Assembly: GCF_963678635.1 (NCBI RefSeq) | Contig: NC_087063.1 | Location: 71,877,617-71,941,616, forward strand | Direction: 5' to 3' | Source: Symsagittifera roscoffensis | Taxonomy: Eukaryota; Xenacoelomorpha; Acoela; Convolutidae | DNA: 64,000 nt | Shown here: piece after piece, positions 32,047 through 44,170 of the stretch | Layout: every line of letters begins with the position of its first letter | Numbering within the stretch: the stretch's first letter is position 1 | Program-made: the position numbers and the translations under genes | The notes under the pieces: model-generated | Database searches by the model: none | What the model saw: only the letters and a program-made list of their open reading frames with translations | What the model was told of the DNA's origin: nothing

Positions 32047-33340
32047 TGGTAGCTGAAAAAAAGATGCTACAAAGATTGAAACATTAAATTTGCATTCAAT
32101 GTTGTCTACTAGTGTAGTTTCGGAGCTGTAGAAAATCGATAGTCTATGGCAAAAAAAAGCATATCCGGTTTTGTAAAGAAAAAAATGATAACCCGCATTC
32201 AGATGACTCTTACCACGTTTATCTTTCGTAACAAAGAAATCAAAACTGGTTCAAATTCAAGTCATTGAACTTATTAGTTTTTGCCTGGCACTAAACTTAT
32301 TTGGCATTAAACATTTGTTGGATTTGAAATGCTGCTTAGAACTACCTTTGCTTGCCGCTGAAACTATTCTTCTTGAAATATCTTGTTAAGTCATCAGCAG
32401 TGAACTTAAAAAAAAACAGTTTCTTTGTAACCCGAAATTGTTCACTATGTACTGCTGGGCTGATAAAGCAACTCGTTAGTCAAAAATTGATAAACAACTT
32501 CAACCAAACACCATTATCAACCAGACTACTTGTATCAGGGCAATGTTCCCGCCATTTAAGGTCTCTGGAGCAGTATTAAGATGAACAAAATGAATGTAAT
32601 AAAATAAAACGATTTTTTTTTATTTAGAGACTTTTTGTGAAAATCATTACCCCACACAGTGATAGATTTTGCCACAATGAGATAAAGTACTGAGTAATAG
32701 ATTTTTTTTCTTATTCAAAATTCAAATATGGCAAATAAGTTTTTTTCAACCATTTTTTTAAACATATAAAAATCAATGTGATAAACTTCGCTCCTAGTAA
32801 CAAATCAATTATGGCAAACAAGCTTCTTTCAATCAGTTTCGAACCATTTCTAAGACCGATTAAATCTCCGCTGACGCGTTAATAGCGCCAAACATATCGC
32901 GCTAAATGTCCCAAAAGGGCCAAAATGGCAATCGGTAAACTACATAACTTTACAAAACATGAACACAGGTGAAATATCTTTTCAAGTTTAGGCTTCGAAC
33001 AACAATACTTTTTGAATGATATGAAAAAGATTCGTCAAAAATGGCGAGCTAAAGAGTCGAAAATTGCTGGAAAAAAACCGTCCGAGCATAAATATTCCGT
33101 TATTTTCATTACAAAAGTCGGAACAACAAGTCTTATTTGGCTGTAAAAAACTATAAATTAGCTTTTGAGTCAACTCAAGCCTAAGATTCAGGATTTCTAA
33201 CCGCTCAAAAAGATTCTTGAAGTGGATTTCACGGAGTGACGAACTTTTGTATTATAAGCAAATGTTGGGCTCTGTTAAAAAAGCAGAAAAAACTTCAGAG
33301 AGATTCAGAATTTATTGAGGAATCATTAAGATTCAGTATA
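32047..33340 (+). repeat. Dispersed repeat R1, copy a, with flanks
   Basis: R1 runs about 32540-33130 here. Diagnostic blocks are acttgtatcagggcaa, tctctggagcagtattaa, cattaccccacacagtg, gattaaatctccgctgacgcgttaatagcgcc, ggtgaaatatcttttcaa and gagcataaatattccgtt. They recur in the same order at 34580-35290, inverted at 60160-60690 and again at 61490-61915. No coding potential beyond 75 codons and no clear ends. The flanks show nothing else. Confidence 0.65.
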
Positions 33341-33953
33341 ATGCTGATTCAAATTATACCGACTAAATGCATAAAACTTGAAAAATTAAACGCGTTTTAC
33401 TCAATCTGGGTTTACCATAGCTGCAAAATGACGATGACTTAATGGGCTAAATAGGTTTCTTAAATATTCCGGCCCAAAATTTACGATTAACTTACCTGGT
33501 CAATTCATGAAAAAAAGATATCAAACTGAGCAACTAATAAAGTACAGCTAAATTAAAGAAAGGCATAATCTCAAAAATTTGCATGAAAGATTTATAATTG
33601 TTTGATATCCAAAAATTTGCCCTTTATACTTTATGCAATTTTTCAACGTTATGTGCAAGTTCTTAAAAATTATACTCCTCCTCATATAAGAGAAAATGCT
33701 CATTTTGGTTTAGTTTTTCTAGTAATTGAACCGTTTGGTTTAGCTAAAAAGGTTGAAAAATAATCCGTTTTTGGGCATAAAATTTTGGGCCGGAGTTTTG
33801 ATAAATCAGCTTCACCACACTAAATCCGCTTGAAATATCCTCAAGATTTGTCTTCATCGTCTTCACATTAATTCAGACCAAATTTAGGTTAAAAAAACGC
33901 GTTTCAGTTTTCAAGTTTTATGCGTTTTGTATGGATAGTTTAAACCAGCACTG
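33341..33953. mobile_element. Mariner-like foldback MITE R2, copy a (613 bp)
   Basis: Inverted ends of about 95 bp. The left begins atgctgattcaaattata and the right, reversed, begins CAGTGCTGGTTTAAACTATC. TA dinucleotides flank both sides. Shared blocks between the arms include tgcataaaacttgaaaa. A second inverted pair lies inside (ccggcccaaaattt at 33469 and its complement near 33780). A second copy is at 56731-57451. Confidence 0.6.
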
Positions 33954-34579
33954 TACTCAAAGTCTGAATCCGCACTTTTCAAGATGTTCACGATTGGTTT
34001 TTTTTGGCTCGAACTACCTTGACAACCCTTTGCGGCCAATAACCAGAAGCAAAACAAAAAGCAGCAAAATTTTGATCAACACGTTTCAATTTTGAAAAAT
34101 AAAAAATTGGCCAAATGAAAAAAAAAGAAAACTAGAAAAACAATAATTTACCTCTTGTTTGTACCGTGATGCTCCCCCAATCAGAAATCCTTATTGACAT
34201 CTCGCTGCTTTATTAACTACTACGCTCAGTCATGAATAGATTGCTGCCATTGTCGCCAAAACAAGGGCCGCTCTCCGCATTTATATTTTCTGGTCCATAT
34301 GTTGCCGAATAACCACTACTTCTTGATTTTGCCATCAAATATCACTGCAGATCACAGATTTTGAGACTTTCAATTTCTCGTAACCTAATTTATTAAAAAA
34401 ATGTTTAATAAATCGATTGGATCAGGACTGAGATTTCAAAATCTCAAAAGAGCTTTACTATTGCATTAATTTGACTTTAAATAAGATCATAAACGCCGCT
34501 GAAAAAAGCACCAAAAATTTCAAAATCAGGCGCAAGCAAAACAAGATTCTGACTTCCTTTTAAATTAAGGAGCAAAAAT
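33954..34579. other. Non-coding DNA
   Basis: Only short frames on both strands and no repeat was noticed. Confidence 0.4.
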
Positions 34580-35340
34580 AATATGAAAAAACTAAATGTA
34601 ACAAAAAAAACTCTTTTTTTCTAAATTTGAAGATTTTTGTAAAAATTATTACCCACACGCCATATAAAGCACAAATTGATAGACTTTGCTCGTAATAACC
34701 AATCAAAGACGGCGAATAAGCTTTGGTCAACCCATTTGGAACATCTAAACGGATTAAATCTACGCTTACGAGTTAGTAGCGCGAAATATATCGCGCGCTA
34801 ATTATCCAAATTGGCCAAAATGGCAATCTTTAAACCCCCATAAATATTTTCAAAAAAGAAAAAGAAAATTAAACTGAACTTTACAAAAAAGGAAAAATGG
34901 CCCATTAACGCGTAAGCGGAGATTTAATCCGTTGTAGAAATTGTCCCAAATTGGCTGAAGGAAGCTCATTTGCTATGGCAAATAAGCTTCCTCTAACCAA
35001 ATGGTAAAAAAAGCTTCCTTTGGCCAATTTAGAACGATTTCTAAGACGGATTAAATCTCCGCTTACGTGTTAATGGACAAAATACAATCATGAAGCCCTC
35101 ATAATTTTTCGAACATTAATCACAGGGGAAATATCTTTTTAAATTTCAGCTCAAGACAATTATGTATTTTAATGATTAAAAAGTTTTGTCAAAAACGGCT
35201 AGTTAAAGTCGAAACTCGTTTGAAGATAAAAAATCAGTGAACAACTATTCCGTAACGTTCATTACGAAATTCCGAAAAAACTTAACGTTGAAATACTCGT
35301 CAAATTAAACTCCGGCTAGTTGTGCATAGAGCCAATAGTG
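34580..35340 (+). repeat. Dispersed repeat R1, copy b, containing a large hairpin
   Basis: This carries the R1 blocks listed for copy a. Its middle is rearranged into an inverted duplication: ccattaacgcgtaagcggag and about 60 further bases at 34900-34975 pair with 35005-35085 (ctccgcttacgtgttaatgg). The loop is about 30 bases. Confidence 0.65.
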
Positions 35341-36458
35341 ACAATTAGGCGCAAACTCCATTGCTTTAGGCTGTAAAAACTAAGTGGGAAAAGTATGTGC
35401 AGTTTAAATTCAATGACTATTGTAAACCGTTATGTCAAAAATCAATTCAAAACCCTTAGCAGATGCATTAAGGCAATATCTGTGCAACAATCACTATCTC
35501 CTAAACTTGTAAGCAATGCGGTATTTTTAACTGCCACATTACTTGATTTTGTTCCGTTTCAAAAAAAGAAGACTTTTTTTCTCCAGACAATTTCGAGTTT
35601 TTGGATGATCTTTTTTGATAGGATTTTTTCAATAATCTGAAAAAAAAACTGATGTCCTAAAATCAAATTCATAAAATTTTTACCTGTTTTTATTGTTTTG
35701 TTTTTTGTTAGTTTATTGGGCTAGAAAATTTGTCAATTTAGAATATTTAACGCCATATAATTCGGTGCCATCAAAGTGTACGCGGAAAATTAAATAACTC
35801 CAAAGTGCATCAGGGAAGACATTTTCTCTAACTAGGACGTTACCGGTTTGAAAATATGTCAACAGATATGTATCGGATTCCAAATTTGTCTACTGCAGAG
35901 CGTGGGGTGTATAAATTGAAGAGAAAGAAAACTTTTGCATAATTTATTATTTTTAAGCTTCCGGCACCCAGAATCTTCATGGCGGCACCCAGAATGGCGG
36001 CACCCAGAATCTTCAAGGCTCCAACCTGAAACACGCATATTCTGTTTTAACAGTGAAATTGAGTTGAATTTTGCAATTACACAATATTCTGTCACCAGAT
36101 GCACCCAAAATTTGGTTTTCATTCTTTACAAGAGTTTAATAAGTGCTTCCAGATGAGTGTTGAATTGCTAATTTTTTCTTCTTTTTTACAACCAGTGCAA
36201 AGTTCAACTTCGTTTCCTTCTACTAAGTAGTCATTACGCCAGTCTTCAGTCTTCCACCAGTTGATCAAGCCAGTTTGTAAATCTAATCTTGGTGAGCTGG
36301 ATAACTGCCTAATTAGTTCGGTAAAAATTTTTGATCAATGGTTTGATCAAACTACAAAGCAGATGAAGCTAAAGCCTGTGTCTGAGCATACTATGCCCGC
36401 ATTGGAGTTCCATGAATAAAAATCGATCATAATTGAGTTTCTTTGTCAGTGTCCACAA
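35341..36458. other. Non-coding DNA with a small minisatellite
   Basis: No gene is recognised; the 81-residue plus ORF at 35395-35640 is unsupported. At 35961-36021 the unit ggcacccagaatcttca occurs in three forms joined by tggc, a minisatellite of about 22 and 15 bp units. Its overlapping open frames (35840-36156) come from the repeat. Confidence 0.5.
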
Positions 36459-37000
36459 AAGTGAAAACTAATCGATTATAATCATTTAAAAATGGATTAT
36501 AATATTACTAGTTTTTGAGGCAACAGAATCCTTTTTTCATCCATTTTAGTCAATTTTTACTAAAGTTGGTTACGTTGGTTACTTGTTACTTGTTGTTCAA
36601 TTTAATTTTTTTCTACCTTACTTTGATATTTTTGCTAGTTTCTTACGTTACTCAACATTACCCCCCCTAGCGTTTGGGTTCAAGTGGGGGGGGGGGGCTG
36701 TGGAGGGGGATGTGGGTTCAGGTTGTAAGGGGCGTGTTCAGGTGGGGGTAGGGTGTTCAGGTAGGGGGGGGGGGGCTGTGTTCAGGGGGTTCAGTGGCAT
36801 TTTAATGTGATTTCCTACTTATTTTAAAATCCATTATATTGAATTCGAAATGAATTATAATGCATTTTATTTTGGTGAGAAAAATTGGAATTAAATCCAT
36901 TTATAGTCCAATTTTGTTGTCTGAACATAACATGGAATCGATTATATTTACAACATTTTAGACCACGAAAATCCATTATTATCGATTTGTTTTCACTTTT
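36459..37000. mobile_element. Inverted-repeat element around a G-rich block
   Basis: aaaagtgaaaactaatcgat at 36459 pairs with atcgatttgttttcactttt at about 36977-36996. Variants of aatggattataat occur near both ends. The centre (36670-36790) is a purine-rich run with many G tracts of 5-14 bases and a repeated gtgttcaggtgggg phrase. Confidence 0.45.
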
Positions 37001-37838
37001 CTTAAATGCGGATGCGTTAATTGATTATTTCATGAATCAGTTTAAAACTTGATTCAAATTTAAGTTTGAGCTAGTTTTTCGACTAATACATGAAATGGAC
37101 ACTAAGTGCTCACTACGCTGAGACACTGGTCTTAGTTTGAACTCATTCGTTTTTTGATCAATTTGCTGGGCCAAATCTTCAACAAATTAAACTTTAAAAA
37201 AAAATTTCAATATTTTGAAGAAAACCTCTTAGATTAAGAATAAAATTGTCTCAATGATGGTTTCAGAATGTTAAATAAAAGTTGACCTTAAAGAACTGTC
37301 TTAGGAAAACTATCAAAGGAAAATGATCGATTTATGTAAATAAAAGTCAATTGCTTCTGCAGACAAGAGCTATGTTTTTCAATTTACGTTTCCAATTTTT
37401 GAACAAAAATATGGAACTTTTGCTCGCGGTTTGTTTTTGCAGACAAATTTTGAATTGTTGAAATGCAATTTTCAACAGAAACTTACAATCATACAAAATG
37501 GAGATCTTTAATGCCCATAATTCGAAATTGATATAACTTTCCCCCTGTTATTTTTGCAAAGCTTGATTATATCACTACTTACATCATTGTTACTCAATTT
37601 GGGATAACTAGCTTGCAATGTATTTTGTCCGATTAAATTTTTAAAAACAGCCAAATTGATCTGAGGCAAAAAACTTGCTCTTATGAGTACGCTATCAGAA
37701 TGATTTAAAATCACAAATTTTATTGAAGTCAGATACAGGCCAGTCCAAAAAATCAGATCTCCAAAGAAGTGTGTTTTTATCTATATTTACTACAAGTTTA
37801 TGGTCACTTTTTTTGAAATTGAAAACAAAATTTTTGTA
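37001..37838. other. Non-coding DNA before the assembly gap
   Basis: No frame above 70 codons with recognisable content and no repeat was noticed. Confidence 0.4.
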
Positions 37839-38038
37839 NNNNNNNNNNNNNNNNNNNNNNNNNNNNNNNNNNNNNNNNNNNNNNNNNNNNNNNNNNNNNN
37901 NNNNNNNNNNNNNNNNNNNNNNNNNNNNNNNNNNNNNNNNNNNNNNNNNNNNNNNNNNNNNNNNNNNNNNNNNNNNNNNNNNNNNNNNNNNNNNNNNNNN
38001 NNNNNNNNNNNNNNNNNNNNNNNNNNNNNNNNNNNNNN
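37839..38038. other. Assembly gap of 200 unknown bases
   Basis: A run of n. Open frames that cross it are meaningless. Confidence 0.99.
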
Positions 38039-39078
38039 CATCCCTTTCGCCAGAATTCCAAACATAAATAATCGATTATATTGTTTTTTTTAAACCTCAA
38101 AAATTCTGAAATAACCATTTCTAATCAACGTAAATCGAATCATAATGCTACTAATTGTTAAAGCGATGCAATCCATTTAAAACTGTTTTCTTTTTCGAAA
38201 AAATTTCCGACATGTGCAAACAATTTTTATTATAAACAAATTTTGAGCGTTGCTTTCCTAAAACAGACGTTCAGCTATTCAAAATTGTTGTTAGCTAAAG
38301 AATTCATCTTTTTTTATTTTATTTTTTTCTTTTTTTTCTGTATTTAAACCTCAGTTATTGCAATTTGTTCATCAAAACGTTCTGAAAAATGCTTATAAAT
38401 GTCACTTTTGGTCTGATTTTTCAACAGCGAAAAATTTTTTAACTCCACAGTTTTGAAAGGATTTTGTAGGCTAAAATGTTGTCAAAATGCCGCCCTCTGA
38501 CAATGAAATGGATTATAAATAGATTGAAAAAGTCAGCGCCAATATATACTAATTTTGTATAGGAGCGAGCGCGCACCGAAAAACGCAATTTTTTTGGTTA
38601 AACAGCTTTTTTGACCTTGTTTTTTCAAAAATTTGAAAATCTCGAGAAAATCGTAGATCAGGCCCTGATCGATATTAAACAATCACTAATTCGATTTTCT
38701 ATTCAAAAACAATTTAAATGGTCTATTTATAACCTAATTTTTGCTTTTGTTGTGCGCAAGTTTGAAAAAACTCTGAATACAGCTCAAATAAGTATTTTGC
38801 AAACTAATGAAAAAACAATGTTCTGATTGTAAGCCAAACCATGTCACCCAACAACCACTTATCCGTCCAACCACTCATCCAACGTGGTTGGACACTCAGA
38901 CTTGAAAATCTTTCATAAATTGTGTTCTAAACTTTAGCAGGTTTCTAAACTAAAAATCAAAGAACCTTTTAAAAGTAACTTGAAGCAAATGCGGAACTTG
39001 AAAGTGTATGAGTACAAATTTTTGAGCGTGGGATTTTAATCGCATCTAAGTAAATTGAAAAAAAAAAATGATATATTT
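38039..39078. other. Non-coding DNA, partial hAT-like MITE
   Basis: Around 38540-38660 the sequence resembles the centre of the element at 39079-39422 (gcgccaatatatactaattttgtataggagcgagcgcgc). The rest shows no gene. A CACTCATCC/CAACCACT microrepeat occurs near 38850-38890. Confidence 0.4.
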
Positions 39079-39422
39079 CAGGGGCGGATTTAGGGGGATC
39101 GACCCATATGAACCAAGTGCAGACACCCCCTCCTTCAGGGATTGGATCCCCTGCCGGCCCAAATGGTCCCCCTTTGTACTATTTTGTGATATCCATTTTT
39201 GGCTGGCGGATGCAAAAATTTGTCTAAAGGGGCCTTCGGCGCTAATAAACACTAATTTTTATAGGGAGCGCGCGCCAAAAAACTTTGGCCCAAAAATGGT
39301 CTTTTTAGTGCTTTGGGAGAGCTCGAAAAATCATCTTGATCGACCTAAAAAAAGGTCGACCAAATTTTTGAAAACTTTTTGAAACCCCCCCCCCCCTTGA
39401 GGAAATCCTAGATCCGCCCCTG
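39079..39422. mobile_element. hAT-like MITE R3, 344 bp
   Basis: Inverted ends of 16 bp: CAGGGGCGGATTTAGG at the left and, reversed, CAGGGGCGGATCTAGG at the right. The flanking octamers atatattt and ttttattt agree at six of eight positions, as expected of an old hAT-type 8-bp duplication. It has no transposase. Related copies lie at 53193-53480 and, inverted, 56500-56721. The 104-residue plus ORF here (39068-39382) is an accident of the element. Confidence 0.7.
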
Positions 39423-39728
39423 TTTTATTTCTTTTTCCTTTTCAGAAAGATTGAATGTTAAAAGTAAGCTATAGCAACAAAAAATCCATTTTACATAGAT
39501 TATGATCCAATTTTAGAGAGACTGACACTCAAAAGTCAAGTATAAAAGGTTTTTATCTATGGAACGCCAGTGCGGATTATCTGGTTGTTTGTCGGCTGTA
39601 ATGTCTATACTGTTTAACCTCCCATGAGTTCAAAATCAAACAAACCAGAGGGGCTTTTGACGCTTCCGCAAAGCTTTTAAAATATTAGTCATAACAATAT
39701 TGAAATAAATTTAATATAACTATTTTAG

Positions 39729-40035
39729 TAGCGAGTGGGATATGGAACTTACATACGTTACCGAAGTTGTCGAGAAATTCAGACAGTCTTATGATTTGGG
39801 CACTAGCCAGGGGGCGATTATAGTTTTCAGTCACAGTGTTACTCTTGATCTAGCATATGAACAAAGTGCAGATAGCTTGATTGAATTTGTGCAAACCCTA
39901 CTGCGTGTCAAGGGTTATGGTACATGCACAGCTGATGCAATAAACGCAGCCTACAACAGGTTACCAACAGGACGCCTCACCGACTATACAGTTCGAAAAA
40001 TAGTGTTTATATTAACCGACGGCCTGCCCCTTAAG
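39729..40035 (+). CDS. Von Willebrand factor A domain exon of a host gene
   Basis: The exon follows the acceptor TATTTTAG at 39728 and ends at AAG before GTCTGG at 40036. It codes for about 102 residues, from SEWDMELTYVTEVVEKF to KIVFILTDGLPLK. This is the centre of a VWA (integrin I-like) domain: alternating helices and strands, AIIVFSHSV as a core strand, GYGTCTADAINAAY supplying the MIDAS threonine, and LTDGLP supplying the MIDAS aspartate. The DxSxS part of the MIDAS must be in an upstream exon, because the exon starts inside a codon; that exon was not found. Spliced to 54171 the frame continues in phase 0. VWA domains bind metal-dependently to matrix or surface proteins. Confidence 0.8.
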
Positions 40036-40083
40036 GTCTGGCAAAAATCTTCGGCGCAAAAAATCAACTTGTACAAAAAATTG

Positions 40084-43000
40084 TAGTATTTGCAAATACT
40101 ACACTAACTTAAGGCTTAACTTAATTTTCAAATTTTTAAATACCACTACAATTTAAATAATTCTTTCAAGATCGGACTCACTTTTTTCTGTTGCTTTTGG
40201 CCTTGGATATTGAAAACAAGTATGTCGCCAGATAAAAATCAAAAAGTTGCAAACTTCAATTTAATCAAGGTTATGAGGAAAAGGAAAAGTTTGAAATCTT
40301 GACTGCAGGTGAAGATTTGTCTCAGGCAAAGAGCTTATTAATAAATCAACCTGAAGCTTCAGAATTTTTTTTCCCACTCGCTCAGTTGAGTTGAATTATT
40401 TTCCGTTTCTTTATTTATCACGAAACTCCCTTTATCAAAAAAAAATAACGATCCAGAATTGACAGAGGTAAGATTCTACTGCTTTCCTTAAACTTAAGAT
40501 TATGTAAGTTAAATTAAACATCCCAAACCTACTTTTTTATTTAAGACTAATTTCATTTATTTAGAACCCATTTACACCTATTTACCGAGCCCTGTTTTCA
40601 TCTATTCAAATAAAATTCAATTTAACTACAGATTCAGATCGACTATGATCTATGATAACATTAGTATGAGAATTACACTTCAAATAATAACAAAGAGAAA
40701 CAAAAGTATCTATCAACGACCAACTACTTCTTTGAGTAATACTCTTGCGTGATGACTGGAGAACTAACCCTTAAAATAAAATCTGGAAAAAAAGAAGTAG
40801 TTACAATTATTGCGAAATAATGAGAAGTGAGTTTCTCTTATTCAGTCTGTTTTTGACCCTTTTTTTTCGAAGACCTAAATTGAGAGGAGAAGTTCATTAA
40901 ATTTATGATAATTGTAGGTAAAATTATGATAAATTATGTAATTATGATAAAATCATGCTAAAAGAAGCTAGTTTAGAAATTAAATCAAGTATGTACTCAA
41001 TTTCAGTAAAAGCGCACTTAACATAGATACATTTTCAGTTTACCTGAAAATCAAAAATTTGCTAAAATTAAAGCACTTTTAGATTGGTAATTTCCCAATT
41101 AATCTCAACTCACCCAATTTTGGTCAAAATGAAGACATTTCTGATAGACTAACTCTCAAATAACCTAAAACTCATCCAATTTTTGGTCAAAATAGAGCCG
41201 ATTAGGACAGGTTAACTTGCAATTAATCTAAATTTCAACTGACTTTGGTCAAAATACAGCCGTTTAGGAGAAATTTACTTGCAATTAATCTAAATTTCAA
41301 CTGACTTCGGTCAAAATAAAGCCACTATTGATAGTTGAACTCCCAATTGATCTAATTTTGGCCTCCCAGTTTTTGTTCAAAATAAGGCAAACAAAAAAAA
41401 CTTAATCAAAAATAATTCTAAAACTTGCCAGGGTTTGGTCTAAGAAAAGCCAATTACGAGAAGTTATCTCCAATTTAACCAAAAATTCACGCAATTTGTG
41501 TCAAAAGAAGCCCTTTAAGATAGACGAAGTCCTAGATTATCTAAGCTTGGCCCGCATCTGGTCAAAAAAAGCAAATTATAAAGACTAAACTGCAAATTAT
41601 TCTGAGACTTATCCAATTACAGCCAGGAAAACTTAATCAAATTAGATAAAAATCCATGTAAACATAATTCTGCCTTCTTTTGGTAAAAATTAGGCCCAAA
41701 TAGTATAAGTAAATTCCTAGCTTAACATATTTTAACCCAACTATGGTCGTAATCAATCAGTTCGTTCTATTAATCAAGATAAATTTCTTTTAAGCCAGGT
41801 TTTGTCAAATTTTTGACAAAATCAGCGCAATTAGTGTGAAACACTCCAAAATTACTAAAACTGTTTCCAACTTTGAAAAAAGATAAGCCCAATTAAGGTT
41901 GTTAAATTTCCAATATAACAAACTTGTGCCCAATTTTATTAAAAAATGAAACCAAAAAAAGTTGAAACTTCCAATTTTTTTGAAAAAATGATCCAATTGA
42001 GACACATAAGATCCTAGTAATACTGAAAGTTACGCGGAGATAAAGGCTAAGTTTTGATAAAACTTGAACTGAGAAACCAATTTGAATTTGATGAAAAAAA
42101 AACAACTTCAACAAATTATAAAATTGATGTTTCCACTTCACAATTAGGACTGAATTTTAGGAAAGAAAACCTTGAACATTATATATTACATTAAAACACT
42201 AAAACTTTTCGTATTAAGGTTTTTTAAAAACCCTAACGTACCGAGACACGAAATATTAATCTTTTACTGCAAACATACCTCACAATCAGACACAACTTTT
42301 CAATAATTTATTAATTTTTGTAGCCCTATTCGTTTATCTAAAGAAACACTATACTTATCAACACCAATAAACAAGTGAGACAAGCTCAAACTAAGTCTTC
42401 GAATTTAACTTTTAGAATCACAAAAAAATCTTAGAATCACAAAAAAAAAACGAAAAAATCCGAAGCATTATTTAAGAAGCCTGAGCAAAAAAACAACCAG
42501 CATGACGTAACCATTAAAAAAATTTAAAATGCAAACGTATTAAAATACCTAAGTTAGCCCCAGAAATCCTCAAAGTAATGACAAAAAAATAACGTTCTTC
42601 CTAGCCACTAGGCCAGGTCCAGGCTTCAGTTAGGAAAACTCATACACGGAGAGCGTTATTCGGTTCAATTTAAAAAGGTACGGGCGCTCAATGATCCAGG
42701 GAAAAAATTTTTATAGGGAAAAGGACTCACTTGCATATAAAAAATCCCTATTAATCGTAAAACTTTCACAGAAAATAAGCAACTATAACAAAAGGTTCAA
42801 TAGGCAAAAATTTAAAGACATATATTCACGGTCGAAAACCGTTTTACTAATAGAAAAGAGATACATAATAATTGTTATTTAATTAAGTTTTTAAAACTTT
42901 TTAAACAATTATAAAACATAATTCAATCAACGGAACCTGTAGTGCATGCTTATTATAATTTATTTGCGGTCATTAAATAACTTTAAGCTGCAAGAAGCCA

Positions 43001-44170
43001 AGAGATTGAATCGAAATGAGTTTAGGTTCATTTTCAAATCAAACTCAGGCGGTTTTATGAACAAAAATATCAGCAAAAAAATCATAGTGCAAGTCTTTTC
43101 TATTGGAATCTGAAGAGGACAAGAAAATTGGGATGAAACTTATGTATCAATTAGCCTATTTGAAACTTTGCCAGAAACTTAAGGCGAACAGGTTTGTTGT
43201 CTTTCGAACCCTCTTAGTGCACAAAGATGAACTGACAGATTGATTGTGAAGCTCGCTTATGTTCAAAATTACAAGAAAAAAAGTAACGGAGTAACGTTGA
43301 AAAGAAAATCTCATATCTCAAAGTCCTTAAATTTGCTTCATTCAAAGATTGCTTCCTTTCCAAAAACGATCAAGAACCCTCGGTAGATTTCTGCCAACAT
43401 TGTTGTTGGTTTAATTAGCTTCTAGATAACCGTGAAACTTAACCCAACAAAAATTAAAGTTGGTGGGTAAAAGAAGAAGTCAATACTTCAAGGATACTCG
43501 CTCCTCGTCAATGTGGCTGACTCATTGTTGCGCCGCGATGATGAAGAAGGCGCATACTTGTTACTTTCAAGATTCAAATCATTTGGGATGTAAATGTCCA
43601 TTAAGGGAAGTAAACTTTCATTTTGCTTAGAAGCTTATCAGTTAGATTACTTTTGAATTGATCAGAGATCACTGAGACCTATTGAAAACAATTAAAGAAC
43701 ATTTAAAAGATTTAAATTACTCCTAATTTATTCTTCGACAAAATGAGTAAAAGAGATTTTGGAAAAAAGTAAATCCCATCGGTGGAACAACTCATTTTAC
43801 TAATAAAACATAGGCATCTTCAAAATGTTGACCTGAATTTCCATTCAAAAGCAAAATTTAATCATTTATAAAAAAAGAGATATAACGAGAAGTGCTCGAT
43901 ACTCAAAATTTTGGCTTGGGATAATTTTCTGCATAGTAATGGATATCAATTTCGTGCTTGTTTCTAACATCCCAATTGAAGTCCATCAAGTACTTGCTAG
44001 TGTGAACACGATTTGTAATTTTCCAGATCAATCAAAAGGGATCCTTTTTGATGGAAAAAATTGCCTGTTTCAATGGAAGAGCAATCATAAGCTCTCAAAA
44101 TTCTCAAATTATCAGTGTTTTCATAAATCTGCATAACACAATAGATATCAATTTGATTATCAACAAATTT
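40084..44170 (+). repeat. 4-kb direct repeat R6, copy 1
   Basis: It opens with the perfect 18-bp palindrome tagtatttgcaaatacta and runs to 44170, where the same palindrome opens copy 2. The order of blocks is the same in both copies over 4 kb, with about 90 percent identity by eye and several indels. There is no coding frame above 80 codons. The last 300 bases contain a frame (43939-44136, MDINFVLVSNIPIEVHQVLA) shared in altered form by copy 2. It may be a large non-autonomous transposon or a duplicated intron segment. Confidence 0.8.
41090..41700 (+). repeat. Degenerate tandem repeat, period about 62-65 bp, in R6 copy 1
   Basis: A phrase of the form ccaattttggtcaaaat-a-agcc recurs at about 41120, 41185, 41248, 41310, 41375, 41438, 41502 and 41562, each followed by a gat-agttaact-like spacer and caattaatctaaa. 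Individual units have diverged strongly. The homologous array in copy 2 spans about 45180-45600. Confidence 0.65.

Noticed and set aside
37723-38118. Four ORFs of 91-114 residues
   Set aside because: They cross the 200-base run of n and have no meaning.
39541-39550. TATA box (tataaaagg) as promoter of the VWA gene
   Set aside because: The exon at 39729 begins inside a codon after a splice acceptor, so it is not a first exon, and no start codon leads into it from this box.
43939-44136. Retroelement protease or polymerase fragment in R6
   Set aside because: The frame has no catalytic motif and is disrupted in R6 copy 2; the resemblance was too weak to keep.
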